DNA of 64,000 bases from JACMQW01 sp964536965 (lineage in GTDB: Bacteria; Bdellovibrionota; UBA1018): positions 24,075-88,074 of the forward strand of contig CAZIAL010000011.1 of the NCBI GenBank assembly GCA_964536965.1. Direction: 5' to 3'. A program made the position numbers and the translations under genes. The first letter of the stretch is position 1. The number at the start of each line of letters is the position of its first letter. The notes below the pieces were generated by a model. The model saw only the letters and a program-made list of their open reading frames with translations. It had not been told where the DNA came from and did no database searches. Shown one piece after another: positions 1 through 8,458 of this stretch.

Positions 1-848
1 AGATTCTCGGCGACACTCTCACCACCCCGAGCAAAAGGCACTGGGAAGTGATCCACCTCAAGCCCGGTCCTGGATTTGCAACGACGCCTCGATTCGGGAT
101 CCACGTATTCGCAACGATCATTCGCGCGAATGCGAACCTTTCTCCTCTCGGCGACCGGAACATAACGCGAACGAGTCGACTTTTGGGGCGCCCCAAATTT
201 TGACGCAAGATCATTCGCAGACGAGGCGGGTTTCGGAACTCTCACCTCGCGACGCTTAGTGTATTCGCGCATCGCCGATGCAAAGACATCTCTCATCGTC
301 GCCCCCGGGATCCCCGCCAGTTCTTTGGTTCGTTCGTAAAGGGCCATGAACTCGGCATCCACCTCAAGCGTAAGACGAGTGAGTTCGGCCGAAACCGCGC
401 GAACTCGGTCCGGATTCGGGATAACCTGCGCGGAATTCTCGATGAGGACCCGCTCGATTTCTCGAGTCGTTAGATTTTTGCATCTCGCGACCAGCGCAGT
501 GGCTTCACTCACGGTCGCCCGCTCTCGCGCCAAGTGACTCGAAAGCTGGGCAACCGAAGTCAGGGTATGCGATCCCGCCTCAAGCGCCGTCGCGACTTCC
601 GGAACCTTGCGCAGAAGTCGTGCGGCACTCGCCCGTTCGTAGGCCTGATGGGCGGAAAATTTTAACTCATCCCGAACATAGACGTGGAGACTCGAATGCC
701 CCCAATCGGCGTAGAGCCTGCGGGCATCGACCTCTGCGAGGTGCGTGAGTAAGACGTGGGTGGCGACCTTTTCATTTTCGGCGGCGCGGGCCGTGGCCGA
801 TCTCAAATCCTTGGCGCCTATGGCAGCGATTAATGCAAAATCGAACAC
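1..848 (-). CDS. HNH endonuclease-domain protein (C-terminus beyond window edge)
   Basis: The minus-strand frame is open from 848 to the left edge, giving 282 residues and no stop. The N-terminal two thirds are charged and helical, with an 'ADWGHSSLHVYVRDEL' stretch near residue 45. The C-terminal part has the HNH hallmarks: 'RYVPVAERRKV', a Cys pair around 'CEYVDPESRRRC', then 'LEVDHF' and 'FARGG'. The window ends before the last His. The gene aligns by eye with the complete HNH protein at 44327-45373 in the same order of parts, so the two are paralogues. I chose the GTG at 848 because GGGGGAG lies just upstream; TTG codons nearby are alternatives. Such proteins are presumed DNA nickases or nucleases, but the biological role of this subgroup is unknown to me. 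Confidence 0.75.
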   Translation of the reverse strand, partial: MFDFALIAAIGAKDLRSATARAAENEKVATHVLLTHLAEVDARRLYADWGHSSLHVYVRDELKFSAHQAYERASAARLLRKVPEVATALEAGSHTLTSVAQLSSHLARERATVSEATALVARCKNLTTREIERVLIENSAQVIPNPDRVRAVSAELTRLTLEVDAEFMALYERTKELAGIPGATMRDVFASAMREYTKRREVRVPKPASSANDLASKFGAPQKSTRSRYVPVAERRKVRIRANDRCEYVDPESRRRCKSRTGLEVDHFPVPFARGGESVAEN

Positions 849-892
849 CGTGAATTCTCCCCCAACGGTTCCCGGCTCGTCGTGTAGATTTT

Positions 893-918
893 TTCCGGCG
901 AAAACAGCTGCGCCGGAA
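893..918. repeat. Inverted repeat (8-bp arms) upstream of the HNH gene
   Basis: TTCCGGCG at 893-900 is the exact reverse complement of CGCCGGAA at 911-918, with a 10-nt loop. On the minus strand it would form a hairpin in the leader of the HNH gene, about 45 nt before its GTG. A T-run lies on the wrong side for a minus-strand terminator. Its role is unknown. Confidence 0.35.
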
Positions 919-971
919 GGACACTTGGGGAACGTAAAGAGTAGAAGCAAAAACCTAGCCGAATTCCCACC

Positions 972-1367
972 TCAATGCTTCGCGCTCTCCGCTACAGCAC
1001 GAGCATGTGATCGAATGATTTGATAGGCCCATTCGGCACCCATTCGATGCTGTTCGTGGGTCAGCTCGAGGTGAAGCAAATTCAGGCGAATCTGATACTT
1101 CGCTCGCTCGAATTCGGCTTCGGAAACATCGGCGGGCCGAGGCACTTCCTTTCCGGGGTATCCGAACCGGAAGAGTTTCCTCTCGAGATCGCTCAGATAA
1201 CTCGACTCCATGGTCAGGCGCTTATAAACACCGCCCAGTGCCTCGGAAATGAAAACCGGCAGACGAATGCCGAGGAGTCGGTCGTGCCCGCGCAGCATCA
1301 ACTCCGACGCCAGAAGCGCACCCCCAAAAAAATGGTAATTCCCTGAGCGAAAACGGTCGTCCGGCAA
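972..1367 (-). pseudogene. In-frame continuation of the gene at 1497-2633, downstream of an amber codon
   Basis: This segment encodes a convincing protein C-terminus, with blocks such as 'FFGGALLASELMLRGHD' and 'LNLLHLELTHEQHRMG'. It is in exactly the same frame as the gene that ends at the TAG at 1499-1497. The 43 codons between that TAG and the first possible TTG start at 1367 are also open and protein-like ('YANGALDGLRPSARLQ'). No ribosome-binding site precedes 1367. The simplest reading is one protein of about 553 residues broken by a nonsense codon. A separately translated small gene is the alternative. No family recognised. Confidence 0.5.
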
Positions 1368-1496
1368 AAGCTTCTTCTCGAAGCGAAATTTTTTCGCCAG
1401 CGCATCCCATTCGCTCGCGAGCGATTCGAACTTTCTTTGGAGTCGCGCGCTCGGCCGGAGTCCGTCGAGCGCGCCATTCGCGTAAAGAAAAGACGA

Positions 1497-2633
1497 CTAC
1501 GCAGGAACAAAAGTATTGAGAAAAGTCGACCAACTGCCGTGGACGGATCCGCTCAACAAAAGGGTTTGCGCCTGATCGTCATGCCCAAAAATGGAAAGCA
1601 CTCGAATGGCTCGGACGGGGTCTCCCTCGGTAGATTCGAGGGCATACGGCCATATATTTACCGCCGACCCGGAGTCAAAAAGGTTCGCGTCGAATCTCGA
1701 AGCAACCTGGAGGTCCGACGAACGATCGAGCAAATAGAGCCGTGAGTAGAAATCCATCGCATCGGAAGCGAGAACGACGTCTTCCGCCACGGTCCGGGAA
1801 AAATAGCGGACGATTCCCTCATTCACAATCGACATGTCGTCGGAATATTCCTGACTTTCTAAAACCATCTCCAGCACGTCGTCGAAAAGTCGACGAGACT
1901 GGGAATGGGCAGAAGTAAGAGCAAGAAGGCTTTTTCGGATCGCCTCGATCATCGCCTGCTTATTCTGATTACTCGCGTCGCTCGGAGCGGCTGCTCTCGG
2001 ATCGACTCCTTTTGCGGAATTCGAAAAACGCGGCAACCCTGAAACTTTTGATATCGGTGGGAGAATCAAATCTCGCGTCCGGTCGGCACTCCCCTTTAAC
2101 CTTTTTTCGACATTTTTTGCACTCTCTTCGGCAAATTTTTGGAACTCGACTGCCACGACATCCGCGGGGTCGAGGGTCGCTCTCCCCCGCCGAATCCGAT
2201 CTTCGTAAAGTTCGAAATGTTCCAGAATCTTCGCGTGGCGCTCGCCGGAAAACCTCCATGCACTCAATCCGTCGAAAAGATTCATCAGGTAAGCATAGTG
2301 CATCTGCGATATTGCGGACGGGTCGAATTTACGAATAAACCGATCCATTGCGCCGTTGGCGGCTACGGACAAAGGCCGGGAAGTCTGGGTCGCCTTTAAG
2401 GCCCGAAGCTGATCCGCAGAGAGGTTTCCGGAGAACGGTTTAAAGTTGTAGCGCAAAGATTTTCCGAGGCCGCTTCGGAGTTCAGCGATCTCGTCACCGA
2501 ATACTTTAAAATGGAGCAAATCACCCTTTCTTCCTCGTACGTCGATTGGCCTTTCGCTGGATTCGACATCGACGGGGCCGATCACCTGGACGACGGCACC
2601 AAATCGATCATCACCGCAAACCGGGCCCTCCAT
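1497..2633 (-). CDS. Hypothetical protein, probably the N-terminal part of an amber-interrupted gene
   Basis: A 378-residue protein with no family I recognise. It has no signal peptide or membrane segment and is rich in charged helices ('DRIRRGRATLDPADVVAVEFQKFAEES'). A stop (TAA) lies in frame shortly upstream, so ATG 2633 is the first ATG, although no clear Shine-Dalgarno sequence precedes it. It ends at TAG 1499-1497, after which the same frame stays open to 972. It follows the large secreted protein at 2773-5475 by 139 bp on the same strand and may be cotranscribed with it. Whether the TAG is a true end, a mutation or a sequencing error cannot be decided here. Confidence 0.65.
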   Translation of the reverse strand: MEGPVCGDDRFGAVVQVIGPVDVESSERPIDVRGRKGDLLHFKVFGDEIAELRSGLGKSLRYNFKPFSGNLSADQLRALKATQTSRPLSVAANGAMDRFIRKFDPSAISQMHYAYLMNLFDGLSAWRFSGERHAKILEHFELYEDRIRRGRATLDPADVVAVEFQKFAEESAKNVEKRLKGSADRTRDLILPPISKVSGLPRFSNSAKGVDPRAAAPSDASNQNKQAMIEAIRKSLLALTSAHSQSRRLFDDVLEMVLESQEYSDDMSIVNEGIVRYFSRTVAEDVVLASDAMDFYSRLYLLDRSSDLQVASRFDANLFDSGSAVNIWPYALESTEGDPVRAIRVLSIFGHDDQAQTLLLSGSVHGSWSTFLNTFVPA

Positions 2634-2772
2634 AGAAGTCGGATTCGTTTACTGCGAAAATACGGACTCGATGAAAACGGAGTCGATCTGGAAGCGGACG
2701 CCGTGGATTCTCTATAATACGCCGTCATTCGGAGGCGCGCCCCGCAATGCCTGGAAGTAGAGACCCCTCCTC

Positions 2773-5475
2773 TCACGGCGAAATCGAGATCTGAGTGGAG
2801 TAATTCGGCTGATTCTTCCAGCTCGCGGGAAACTGATTTCCGCCGCAGAACGGATGCGTCGCGGCGCCCAGGTTCCATGCGCGTAGATCCACTCGCGTAT
2901 CTTCGAAGCCTTTCGGGTAAATCGGAAGGATTTCCCCGATCGCTCCCTCGCCACCCTGGGCGACGATACGGAGGATGCCCGGCTGATTCAGCGGGTAGGC
3001 ATGCGGAGGCCCAAAAACGATGCGCGGAAACCCTAGCGCCTGCCCCTCGGTGCGACGGAGACCATTTAAAACAATCGTCCCCCATCCACTGACGCGGACA
3101 TTTACGCAGCCCACGTTTGCCGGCGCGACGACTTCCACATTCGACAGATCCCACTGTTTATTGTCGATCGCCTCGAACTGGAACTCATCGCCATCTGGAT
3201 TGACACGAAACCCTTTGCCATCTTGGTAGATTCCGCCCACGAAACGGGGCCCGCCGACGCTGGTGTTTCCGTAAAATAAAGTCGGCCGATTCATCAGCAT
3301 AATCTCGTCAACGGCGTTCGACTTCCGGGCCCAGTAAAGAGTCGAGGCGTCGATCACGACTCGGTGGGGAACGCCCGTGAGTCGACTGCGCACTAAAAAG
3401 TCATTCGAGTCGATGAACTCATTGGCGGCCCCGTACGGCGCTTTCAGACGAGATCCCGAATAGTGCGCATTCCGAAACGTCCGATACTTCGCCTGTTTCC
3501 ATAAATGCTGGTCGTCCACCGGTCCATCGAGGTGGGTCGAGGCCCGAATCTGCCCATCGAGATCGACGTTCTCGAGGACCAAGTTGAGGGTCTTCGAAGT
3601 ATACATCAGATAACCGACCAACTGGCTGTCGTAGATGAACGACGCCAGCGCCCCGGTTTCCGAAATGAATTTCTGCCCCCCGGAAGAGATGACTTGGAAA
3701 TCAAGGTCAGCCCCGATGTCCGCATCAAACTCGACATCCAGGTAATTTCCAACGGAATCGTCATATCCTCGCACCGCATCCACAACCCGTCGATCGACCC
3801 CGCCCACGCGTAGGACGTCGCTTTTTAAGATCATCAAACCGTCAATTCGCAGTTTTCGCGCGTCAATCCGCTGGATCGCACGGTAACTTCTCCCGAGCGT
3901 AGGCACGCCCTCCGCTACGCGAAGGGTCTTCGCATCGATGAGTAAGTCCCGCGGCCATTTGCGCACCCCTTCTAAGAAATCAACATCCCGTCCGCCCGCG
4001 AATCGTACGGAACCTTCCGGAAACTCAAACCGATGGGTTTGTCCCGAACTCAGCCCGCCGTTCCAGTAAATGTTCGCCATTTCATACGCGGTTGCATCCG
4101 TGCTCAGAATGCGAACTTTGCGATATTCTCCCCACTCGTCACGCGTGAACTGAAGGCGAAGATTTTCGATCTTCCCCAACGATCCATCATGGGTGCCAAA
4201 CAGCTTCGCACGTTCGGTCGGACTCTTACCTTCGACATGTAAAAAATTACCGGCGCGGAAATAGTTGTTTTTGATTTCGATGACGGTACTTCCCACCCAA
4301 TCGGCCCGACGCAACCGGAAAACCTGCATGTCGGTCACGTCCTTACCATCGTCGTTGCCGCCGCAGAGCGAATACGCAAAGAGTGGCATCATGGCAAAAT
4401 ATCCGCGGGGAAGATTCGGATAACGTTCCCCGAGGCGATCGAATTCACGCAGGGAATTGGAATCGGTGATGCTCAGCTCGCGCACCACTCGACATCCTCC
4501 CGCATCGGAATAGCGGTGCACAAAGAAAGCACCGCTCCCCGGTTGGTTTTGGCGAACATGGTAGTAGGACGGAAGAATGTCGATGCCGCTGAATCGAATC
4601 GAGAAATTCTGATTTCCCAGGGAAAAAAACGTATAACTGCCGAATTCGTTCAGAAAGGCGTCCATTCCGGGTCCCGCATTCTCCAGGGGAACGAACCCAT
4701 CCTCGATGGAAAGCTTAATTCCGGCGCGCGCGGCACCGTTCGATTCGATATCCAGATTCTTTACGGGATTCGCCTCCCAAGCTCCCTTGGTCACATAGAC
4801 CGCACCACTTTTCAGTAGAATGCGATCCGCCCGGTCCGCGGTGTTGAATGCGCGCGCAAAGGCCGCCCGATTGTCGTGGAAAAAATACCCGGATGCTCCG
4901 GTGAGACGTCGGGGGGTCTGCAGACTGCCTCCGTTGTAACCGAAATCCACCTCGACCTGGCGACCGTCGACGATTCGGGAGACCCGAGAATAGCGCGCGG
5001 TCACTTTACCCGGATAGAAGCTTCGGCGCCCGTCCGGCGCCACCGGATTCTCATGCGCACGAAAAATCACGAGCTCCTTGCCCAGATACTCGGTCGTGAA
5101 TGGGGCATCGAGCCCGCGATAAGTGATCCGGCTGAGGATCGGGCTCACATACTCAACGTCCAGTTTTTCGAAAAACTTTTCTCCAGAATAAAATGCCACT
5201 GCCCCAAAATTTTCGATCGGAGTGCCGGTCTTCGCACCGACGGCCGGGGAAGCCGCCGGAATGGGCGCGGGAGCTGGGGGAGGAAGCGGCGGTGGATTCG
5301 ATGGCGCGGGACCTGGATCCGGTAAGTTGGTCGAAGGATAATAATCCGCAGACGCTTGTTGACTGGAGGTGTTGCTCAACAGACTCCCCTGCTTGTCCTG
5401 CATATCGAAAACACAAGCCTGTCCAGAAAGGCCCACGCAAATAATGGACAACCACCGCCCTATAAAAACCCGCAT
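2773..5475 (-). CDS. Large exported protein with proline-rich linker, possibly beta-helical
   Basis: A 900-residue exported protein of unknown function. Residues 1-21 form a signal sequence ending in 'LSGQAC'; the Cys at 21 could be lipidated, but Gly at -3 makes the lipobox atypical. A proline-rich linker follows at about 50-75 ('PGPAPSNPPPLPPPAPAP'), then a long beta-rich body. Segments such as 'STVIEIKNNYFRAGNFLHVEG' resemble right-handed parallel beta-helix turns, but I cannot assign a catalytic family. The architecture (signal, Pro-rich spacer, beta-rich domain) is shared with the beta-helix protein at 50335-52210, which suggests an extracellular or surface role, perhaps polysaccharide binding or cleavage. 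The downstream neighbour is the amber-interrupted unknown gene. Confidence 0.75.
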   Translation of the reverse strand: MRVFIGRWLSIICVGLSGQACVFDMQDKQGSLLSNTSSQQASADYYPSTNLPDPGPAPSNPPPLPPPAPAPIPAASPAVGAKTGTPIENFGAVAFYSGEKFFEKLDVEYVSPILSRITYRGLDAPFTTEYLGKELVIFRAHENPVAPDGRRSFYPGKVTARYSRVSRIVDGRQVEVDFGYNGGSLQTPRRLTGASGYFFHDNRAAFARAFNTADRADRILLKSGAVYVTKGAWEANPVKNLDIESNGAARAGIKLSIEDGFVPLENAGPGMDAFLNEFGSYTFFSLGNQNFSIRFSGIDILPSYYHVRQNQPGSGAFFVHRYSDAGGCRVVRELSITDSNSLREFDRLGERYPNLPRGYFAMMPLFAYSLCGGNDDGKDVTDMQVFRLRRADWVGSTVIEIKNNYFRAGNFLHVEGKSPTERAKLFGTHDGSLGKIENLRLQFTRDEWGEYRKVRILSTDATAYEMANIYWNGGLSSGQTHRFEFPEGSVRFAGGRDVDFLEGVRKWPRDLLIDAKTLRVAEGVPTLGRSYRAIQRIDARKLRIDGLMILKSDVLRVGGVDRRVVDAVRGYDDSVGNYLDVEFDADIGADLDFQVISSGGQKFISETGALASFIYDSQLVGYLMYTSKTLNLVLENVDLDGQIRASTHLDGPVDDQHLWKQAKYRTFRNAHYSGSRLKAPYGAANEFIDSNDFLVRSRLTGVPHRVVIDASTLYWARKSNAVDEIMLMNRPTLFYGNTSVGGPRFVGGIYQDGKGFRVNPDGDEFQFEAIDNKQWDLSNVEVVAPANVGCVNVRVSGWGTIVLNGLRRTEGQALGFPRIVFGPPHAYPLNQPGILRIVAQGGEGAIGEILPIYPKGFEDTRVDLRAWNLGAATHPFCGGNQFPASWKNQPNYSTQISISP

Positions 5476-5522
5476 CTATTCTCTCCCCGATGACCAACCG
5501 GAGCCGAAGAGTCGACCCCAGT

Positions 5523-5550
5523 CCCCAATTCTAGAATAGGGGGATTGGGG
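5523..5550. repeat. Inverted repeat CCCCAAT / ATTGGGG
   Basis: Perfect 7-bp arms at 5523-5529 and 5544-5550 lie between the start of the 900-residue gene (5475) and the end of the trmD-linked lipoprotein (5674), on the minus strand. It could end the upstream transcript or be a binding site for the downstream gene. No convincing T-run follows, so it is not called a terminator. Confidence 0.3.
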
Positions 5551-5673
5551 CGATGAAAAAATGCGTCCGTTTTGACACACTTTACTTTTGCATTCACCCG
5601 GTCCAGTGAACACCGATCATGGGTGAGTACCCCGGTGGAGAGTTCCCCCTGGGTGAGGACATGGGACGGAAAC

Positions 5674-6471
5674 TCACGGCAAAAGCGTTGCTACGCCCTT
5701 GATATGGGTCCCGACGAGCTCGACCGCTTGCTGCGCGCGAATCGCGGCCTTCAGCCGCGGATCCGCGTTCTTCAGCCGACGCTCGAACTTCGCGCGGTAT
5801 TTTTTCAGCGACGCAAGGTAACCCTCGAGCAGCTTCTCGCGCTCCGAGCGAAACTCCTTCTCCGGATACTTCCGCGACCAGGCGTCGAGGAGCGCCGTGT
5901 TTTCCTCGCCGTCGCTCGCGTACTCGCCGCAGTCCTCGACGACCGCGAAACACGGATTCTGCACCATCTCGCGCACGCGCGCCGTATCCATGGCGAAAAG
6001 TTTCCGACGGCCGGCTTCGGTCTTCAGAAACGGAACGAGCCGGCGACCATTCGCCGAAACGCGGAACCCGCCGCCCGAATCCTCGAGCCGTTCGAAGTAT
6101 TCTTTGTTCGCCCGGTAATAAACGAGAGCGGGCTGCGTGGATGCTTCAATCTCGGATTCGAGCTCGATGATCCGCTCGGAGGAAAACGCGTCGAGCCCGC
6201 CCGGACGCTGCTTTTTACCCCCGAAGAAAAGGGCGTTCACTTCGGCCTGGATCTTCGGCGCTAATTTTTCGTCCTGGGTCGTCGCTTCGACGGCCACGAC
6301 TGCGCGACTTTCCAGCTTTGAATCGCGAATGCTGCCGTCGCGGACATTGGCCGCGCGGCCCTTGGATTTTCCGCCGCTCGCGCAGCCACCGAGCCCGAGC
6401 ACGAGGCATCCGGCGAGGACGAAGCGAAAAGCCCCGGATCGGAAATGGGAATGAGAGATTGAAACGTTCAT
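5674..6471 (-). CDS. Lipoprotein of unknown function downstream of trmD
   Basis: A 265-residue predicted lipoprotein. The N-terminus has a hydrophobic run followed by the lipobox 'LGGC', then 'ASGGKSKG'. The rest is charged and mostly helical, with no family recognised. The frame extends further upstream inside trmD, but ATG 6471 is chosen because the signal sequence starts there, it overlaps the trmD stop by 4 bp (ATGA), and a GGAAAGGG purine run lies upstream. The overlap implies translational coupling to trmD. The end of the gene at 5674 is followed by about 200 bp before the next minus-strand gene. Confidence 0.75.
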   Translation of the reverse strand: MNVSISHSHFRSGAFRFVLAGCLVLGLGGCASGGKSKGRAANVRDGSIRDSKLESRAVVAVEATTQDEKLAPKIQAEVNALFFGGKKQRPGGLDAFSSERIIELESEIEASTQPALVYYRANKEYFERLEDSGGGFRVSANGRRLVPFLKTEAGRRKLFAMDTARVREMVQNPCFAVVEDCGEYASDGEENTALLDAWSRKYPEKEFRSEREKLLEGYLASLKKYRAKFERRLKNADPRLKAAIRAQQAVELVGTHIKGVATLLP

Positions 6472-7217
6472 TTCCCTTTCCTCTTCGTGCGGGATTTTTC
6501 TCGGTTCCGATCCCAGATTGCGTGGAGATCCGGGCGCTTCGCCTGCGTGCGCTCGACCGCCCGGTCGTGCCGCCACTTCTCGATGGCGCCATGATTGCCG
6601 CTCGTCAGGACTTCGGGAACGCGCAACCCCTGGAACTCGGCGGGGCGAGTGTACTGTGGATACTTCAGCAGACCGCCTTCGAGGCTGTCTTTCGAAACGG
6701 AACCTTCTTTTCCGACGACGCCGGGAATCCAGCGCGCGACCGCGTCCGCCACGACCATCGCGGGGAGTTCGCCGCCGGTCAGAACGTAGTCGCCGATCGA
6801 GAGTTCCTCGTCCACGCAGAGTTCGATGAACCGCTCGTCGACGCCTTCATAATGTCCGCACACGAAAACCAGTTCGTCGTACCTGGCGAGGTCCTTCGCT
6901 TTTTCGGAGTCGAACTTCGGACCCTGCGGCGAGAGCAGAATCGTGCGCAAGTTCTCGCGCCGGACGCCGCTGGCATCGAGGACGACGGAGCTCCAGGCCG
7001 CATGCAAAACGTCGACTTTCAGGAGCATCCCCTCGCCTCCGCCATACGGAGTTTCGTCCGCGGTCCGGTGCTTATCGAAAGAGAAATCGCGGATGTTATG
7101 GCGACGGAACTCCAGCAACTTCTTTTCGGCCGCCTTGCCCAGGAGGGACGAAGCCAGGACCGACTCGAAGGCCTCGGGAAAAAGCGTCAGGAAATGAAAG
7201 ACGGGAGTGATGGCCAC
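6468..7217 (-). CDS. trmD: tRNA (guanine-N1-)-methyltransferase TrmD
   Basis: TrmD uses S-adenosylmethionine to methylate G37 of tRNAs, which prevents frameshifting. The 249-residue protein has the family signatures in order: 'LTLFPEAFESV', 'RTADETPYGGGEGM', 'LSPQGPKFD', 'CGHYEGVDERFIE', 'ELSIGDYVLTGGELPAM' and 'YTRPAEFQGLRVPEVLTSGNH'. The length is typical. The start is GTG 7217. It lies 71 bp below khpA in the same direction. In many bacteria rimM sits between these two genes; here there is no room for it. Confidence 0.97.
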   Translation of the reverse strand: MAITPVFHFLTLFPEAFESVLASSLLGKAAEKKLLEFRRHNIRDFSFDKHRTADETPYGGGEGMLLKVDVLHAAWSSVVLDASGVRRENLRTILLSPQGPKFDSEKAKDLARYDELVFVCGHYEGVDERFIELCVDEELSIGDYVLTGGELPAMVVADAVARWIPGVVGKEGSVSKDSLEGGLLKYPQYTRPAEFQGLRVPEVLTSGNHGAIEKWRHDRAVERTQAKRPDLHAIWDRNREKSRTKRKGK

Positions 7218-7288
7218 GCCAGGCGAGCGTACTCGAACTTCCGCCCGAATTCGAGCGAAGCGAATACGAACCTGCGGGTACCGAGTCC

Positions 7289-7540
7289 TTACTCGATGAT
7301 TTCGAGAACGGTGCGTTTGCGGAGCTTCGTGGAAGCGCCGTTGAGCACGGTACGAATCGATCGGGCGGTCCGTCCCTGTTTGCCGATGATTTTACCAAGA
7401 TCGTCTTTCGCCACCTTCAGTTCGAGAACCGTGGTGTTTTCACCGACGACTTCGTTCACTGAAACTTCATCCGACTTGTCGACGAGAGCTTTTGCGATGG
7501 CTTCGATGAGCTTGGCGAGTTCGCCTGGGGGTTGGGTCAT
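7289..7540 (-). CDS. khpA: KH-domain RNA-binding protein KhpA
   Basis: An 83-residue single KH-domain protein. The RNA-binding GxxG loop is visible as 'GKIIGKQGRTARSIR' in the second half. The family (KhpA, formerly YlqC) is almost always encoded next to rpsP, as here, and usually works with the Jag/KhpB protein as a broad RNA-binding factor. GGAGG six bases before ATG 7540 supports the start. It belongs to an rpsP-khpA-trmD group, although 215 bp with a tandem repeat separate it from rpsP. Confidence 0.95.
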   Translation of the reverse strand: MTQPPGELAKLIEAIAKALVDKSDEVSVNEVVGENTTVLELKVAKDDLGKIIGKQGRTARSIRTVLNGASTKLRKRTVLEIIE

Positions 7541-7596
7541 TGTCTGCCTCCGTGCATGATCCGCTTCAACGATTGGGTTCCTACTACTGCCGCTTG

Positions 7597-7655
7597 CACA
7601 CTACTTCTGCACTGCTTCTTCTGCACTGCTTCTTCTGCACTGCTTCCGCACTGCT
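7597..7655. repeat. Short tandem repeat between rpsP and khpA
   Basis: Several imperfect copies of a 14-bp unit, CACTGCTTCTTCTG, lie in the 215-bp gap between rpsP and khpA. Two copies are exact and the flanking ones are degenerate. Read on the transcribed strand it is purine-rich (GAAGAAGCAG). It may have arisen by slippage and could affect spacing or translation in the operon, but no function is evident. Confidence 0.6.
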
Positions 7656-7755
7656 AACGAACGCGAGACACACATTCGCCTGGCTGGGAATCACCGGCTA
7701 GGGTCATTCCTCAGGAGGGTTCCTTCTTCCTGAAGGAAAGCCTCAGTAAAAATTC

Positions 7756-7995
7756 TTACTTAATTTTAAGGAGTTGTCCAACCGTTCTGGTGGGTTGGGC
7801 GCCTTTAGCGATCCAGGCCTGGACAGCTTCACGGTTGATCGTGAGCTTCTCGGAAGGGTTCTTCGCTTTTGGCTGGTACTGTCCGAGCTTCTGGAGGAAG
7901 GCACCATCCCGGCAGGAAGCCGAGTCGGTAGCGACGATGAAATAAACAGGAACCTTTTTCGCGCCCTGACGGGAAAGGCGAATCTTAACGGCCAT
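7756..7995 (-). CDS. rpsP: 30S ribosomal protein S16
   Basis: A 79-residue protein starting 'MAVKIRLSRQGAKKVP', the diagnostic S16 N-terminus. It continues with 'KLGQYQPKAKNP', 'LTINREAVQAWIAKGAQPT' and 'TVGQLLK', as in other S16 proteins. Two ATGs lie close together. The second (7995) is chosen because an AAGGAA ribosome-binding site is correctly spaced for it but too close to the first (8004), and because the family begins at this Met. It heads the group rpsP-khpA-trmD-lipoprotein on the minus strand. Confidence 0.97.
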   Translation of the reverse strand: MAVKIRLSRQGAKKVPVYFIVATDSASCRDGAFLQKLGQYQPKAKNPSEKLTINREAVQAWIAKGAQPTRTVGQLLKIK

Positions 7996-8035
7996 TTGAT
8001 ACATTTCCTTTCAATTGAAACTTGAGTCGAGATTG

Positions 8036-8458
8036 CTAACCGAGTTTGGCTGACTCCGTCAAGGCCATTACCTGGGCGATCTCGAGAAGAAATTCGTCGG
8101 CCCCTTCCCCCGACTCCCAGTTCGGCTTGATCATGCGCCGCATCACACCGGGGGGCAGCCGGGCCGAATTTCGGTGGGCCGGGTCCATCCCCGTCATCAG
8201 CGCCACGGGAATCAGCTCCAGTTCGACGACATGAAGCAGGCTCGCCAGGTCCTCTCCCGGGCCCAGCACTTCGTCTAAAATGACGAGGCGCGGGCGCTCC
8301 CGATCGATCGCCTGATGGAACTCCAGCGCCGACCGGGCCGTGCGGATGCGCCAGTCGGGGTGTTTCGAAGCGATGAGGGCGCGCAGCCATTCCCGCATTT
8401 CGGTGACGTCATCGAGAATGACCAGGAGCGGGCCAGCGCTCTTTAGGGAAGGCGTCAC
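8036..8458 (-). CDS. Stand-alone response-regulator receiver domain
   Basis: A 140-residue protein made of a single receiver domain. The acidic pair is D16-D17 ('VILDDV'), the likely phospho-acceptor is D62 ('LVILDEVLG'), the switch Thr is T89 ('ALMTG') and the conserved Lys is K111 ('MIKP'). There is no output domain, so it should act through protein contact or as a phosphate relay. The GTG start overlaps the stop of the upstream gene by 4 bp (GTGA) and is preceded by GGGGAG. No histidine kinase is encoded nearby. Confidence 0.85.
   Translation of the reverse strand: MTPSLKSAGPLLVILDDVTEMREWLRALIASKHPDWRIRTARSALEFHQAIDRERPRLVILDEVLGPGEDLASLLHVVELELIPVALMTGMDPAHRNSARLPPGVMRRMIKPNWESGEGADEFLLEIAQVMALTESAKLG

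Noticed and set aside
5572..6264. Long open plus-strand frame opposite the trmD-linked lipoprotein
   Set aside because: It is the mirror of a GC-rich coding region on the other strand, is rich in Arg, and has no ribosome-binding site; the minus-strand protein has a lipobox and operon context.
6318..7559. 413-codon plus-strand frame across trmD and khpA
   Set aside because: It lies antisense to two clear conserved genes and has the Arg-rich composition of a shadow frame.
7700..7755. Possible terminator hairpin after rpsP (TTCCTTC / GAAGGAA)
   Set aside because: Arms are short, the repeat of CCTCAG is direct rather than inverted, and no clean T-run follows on the minus strand.
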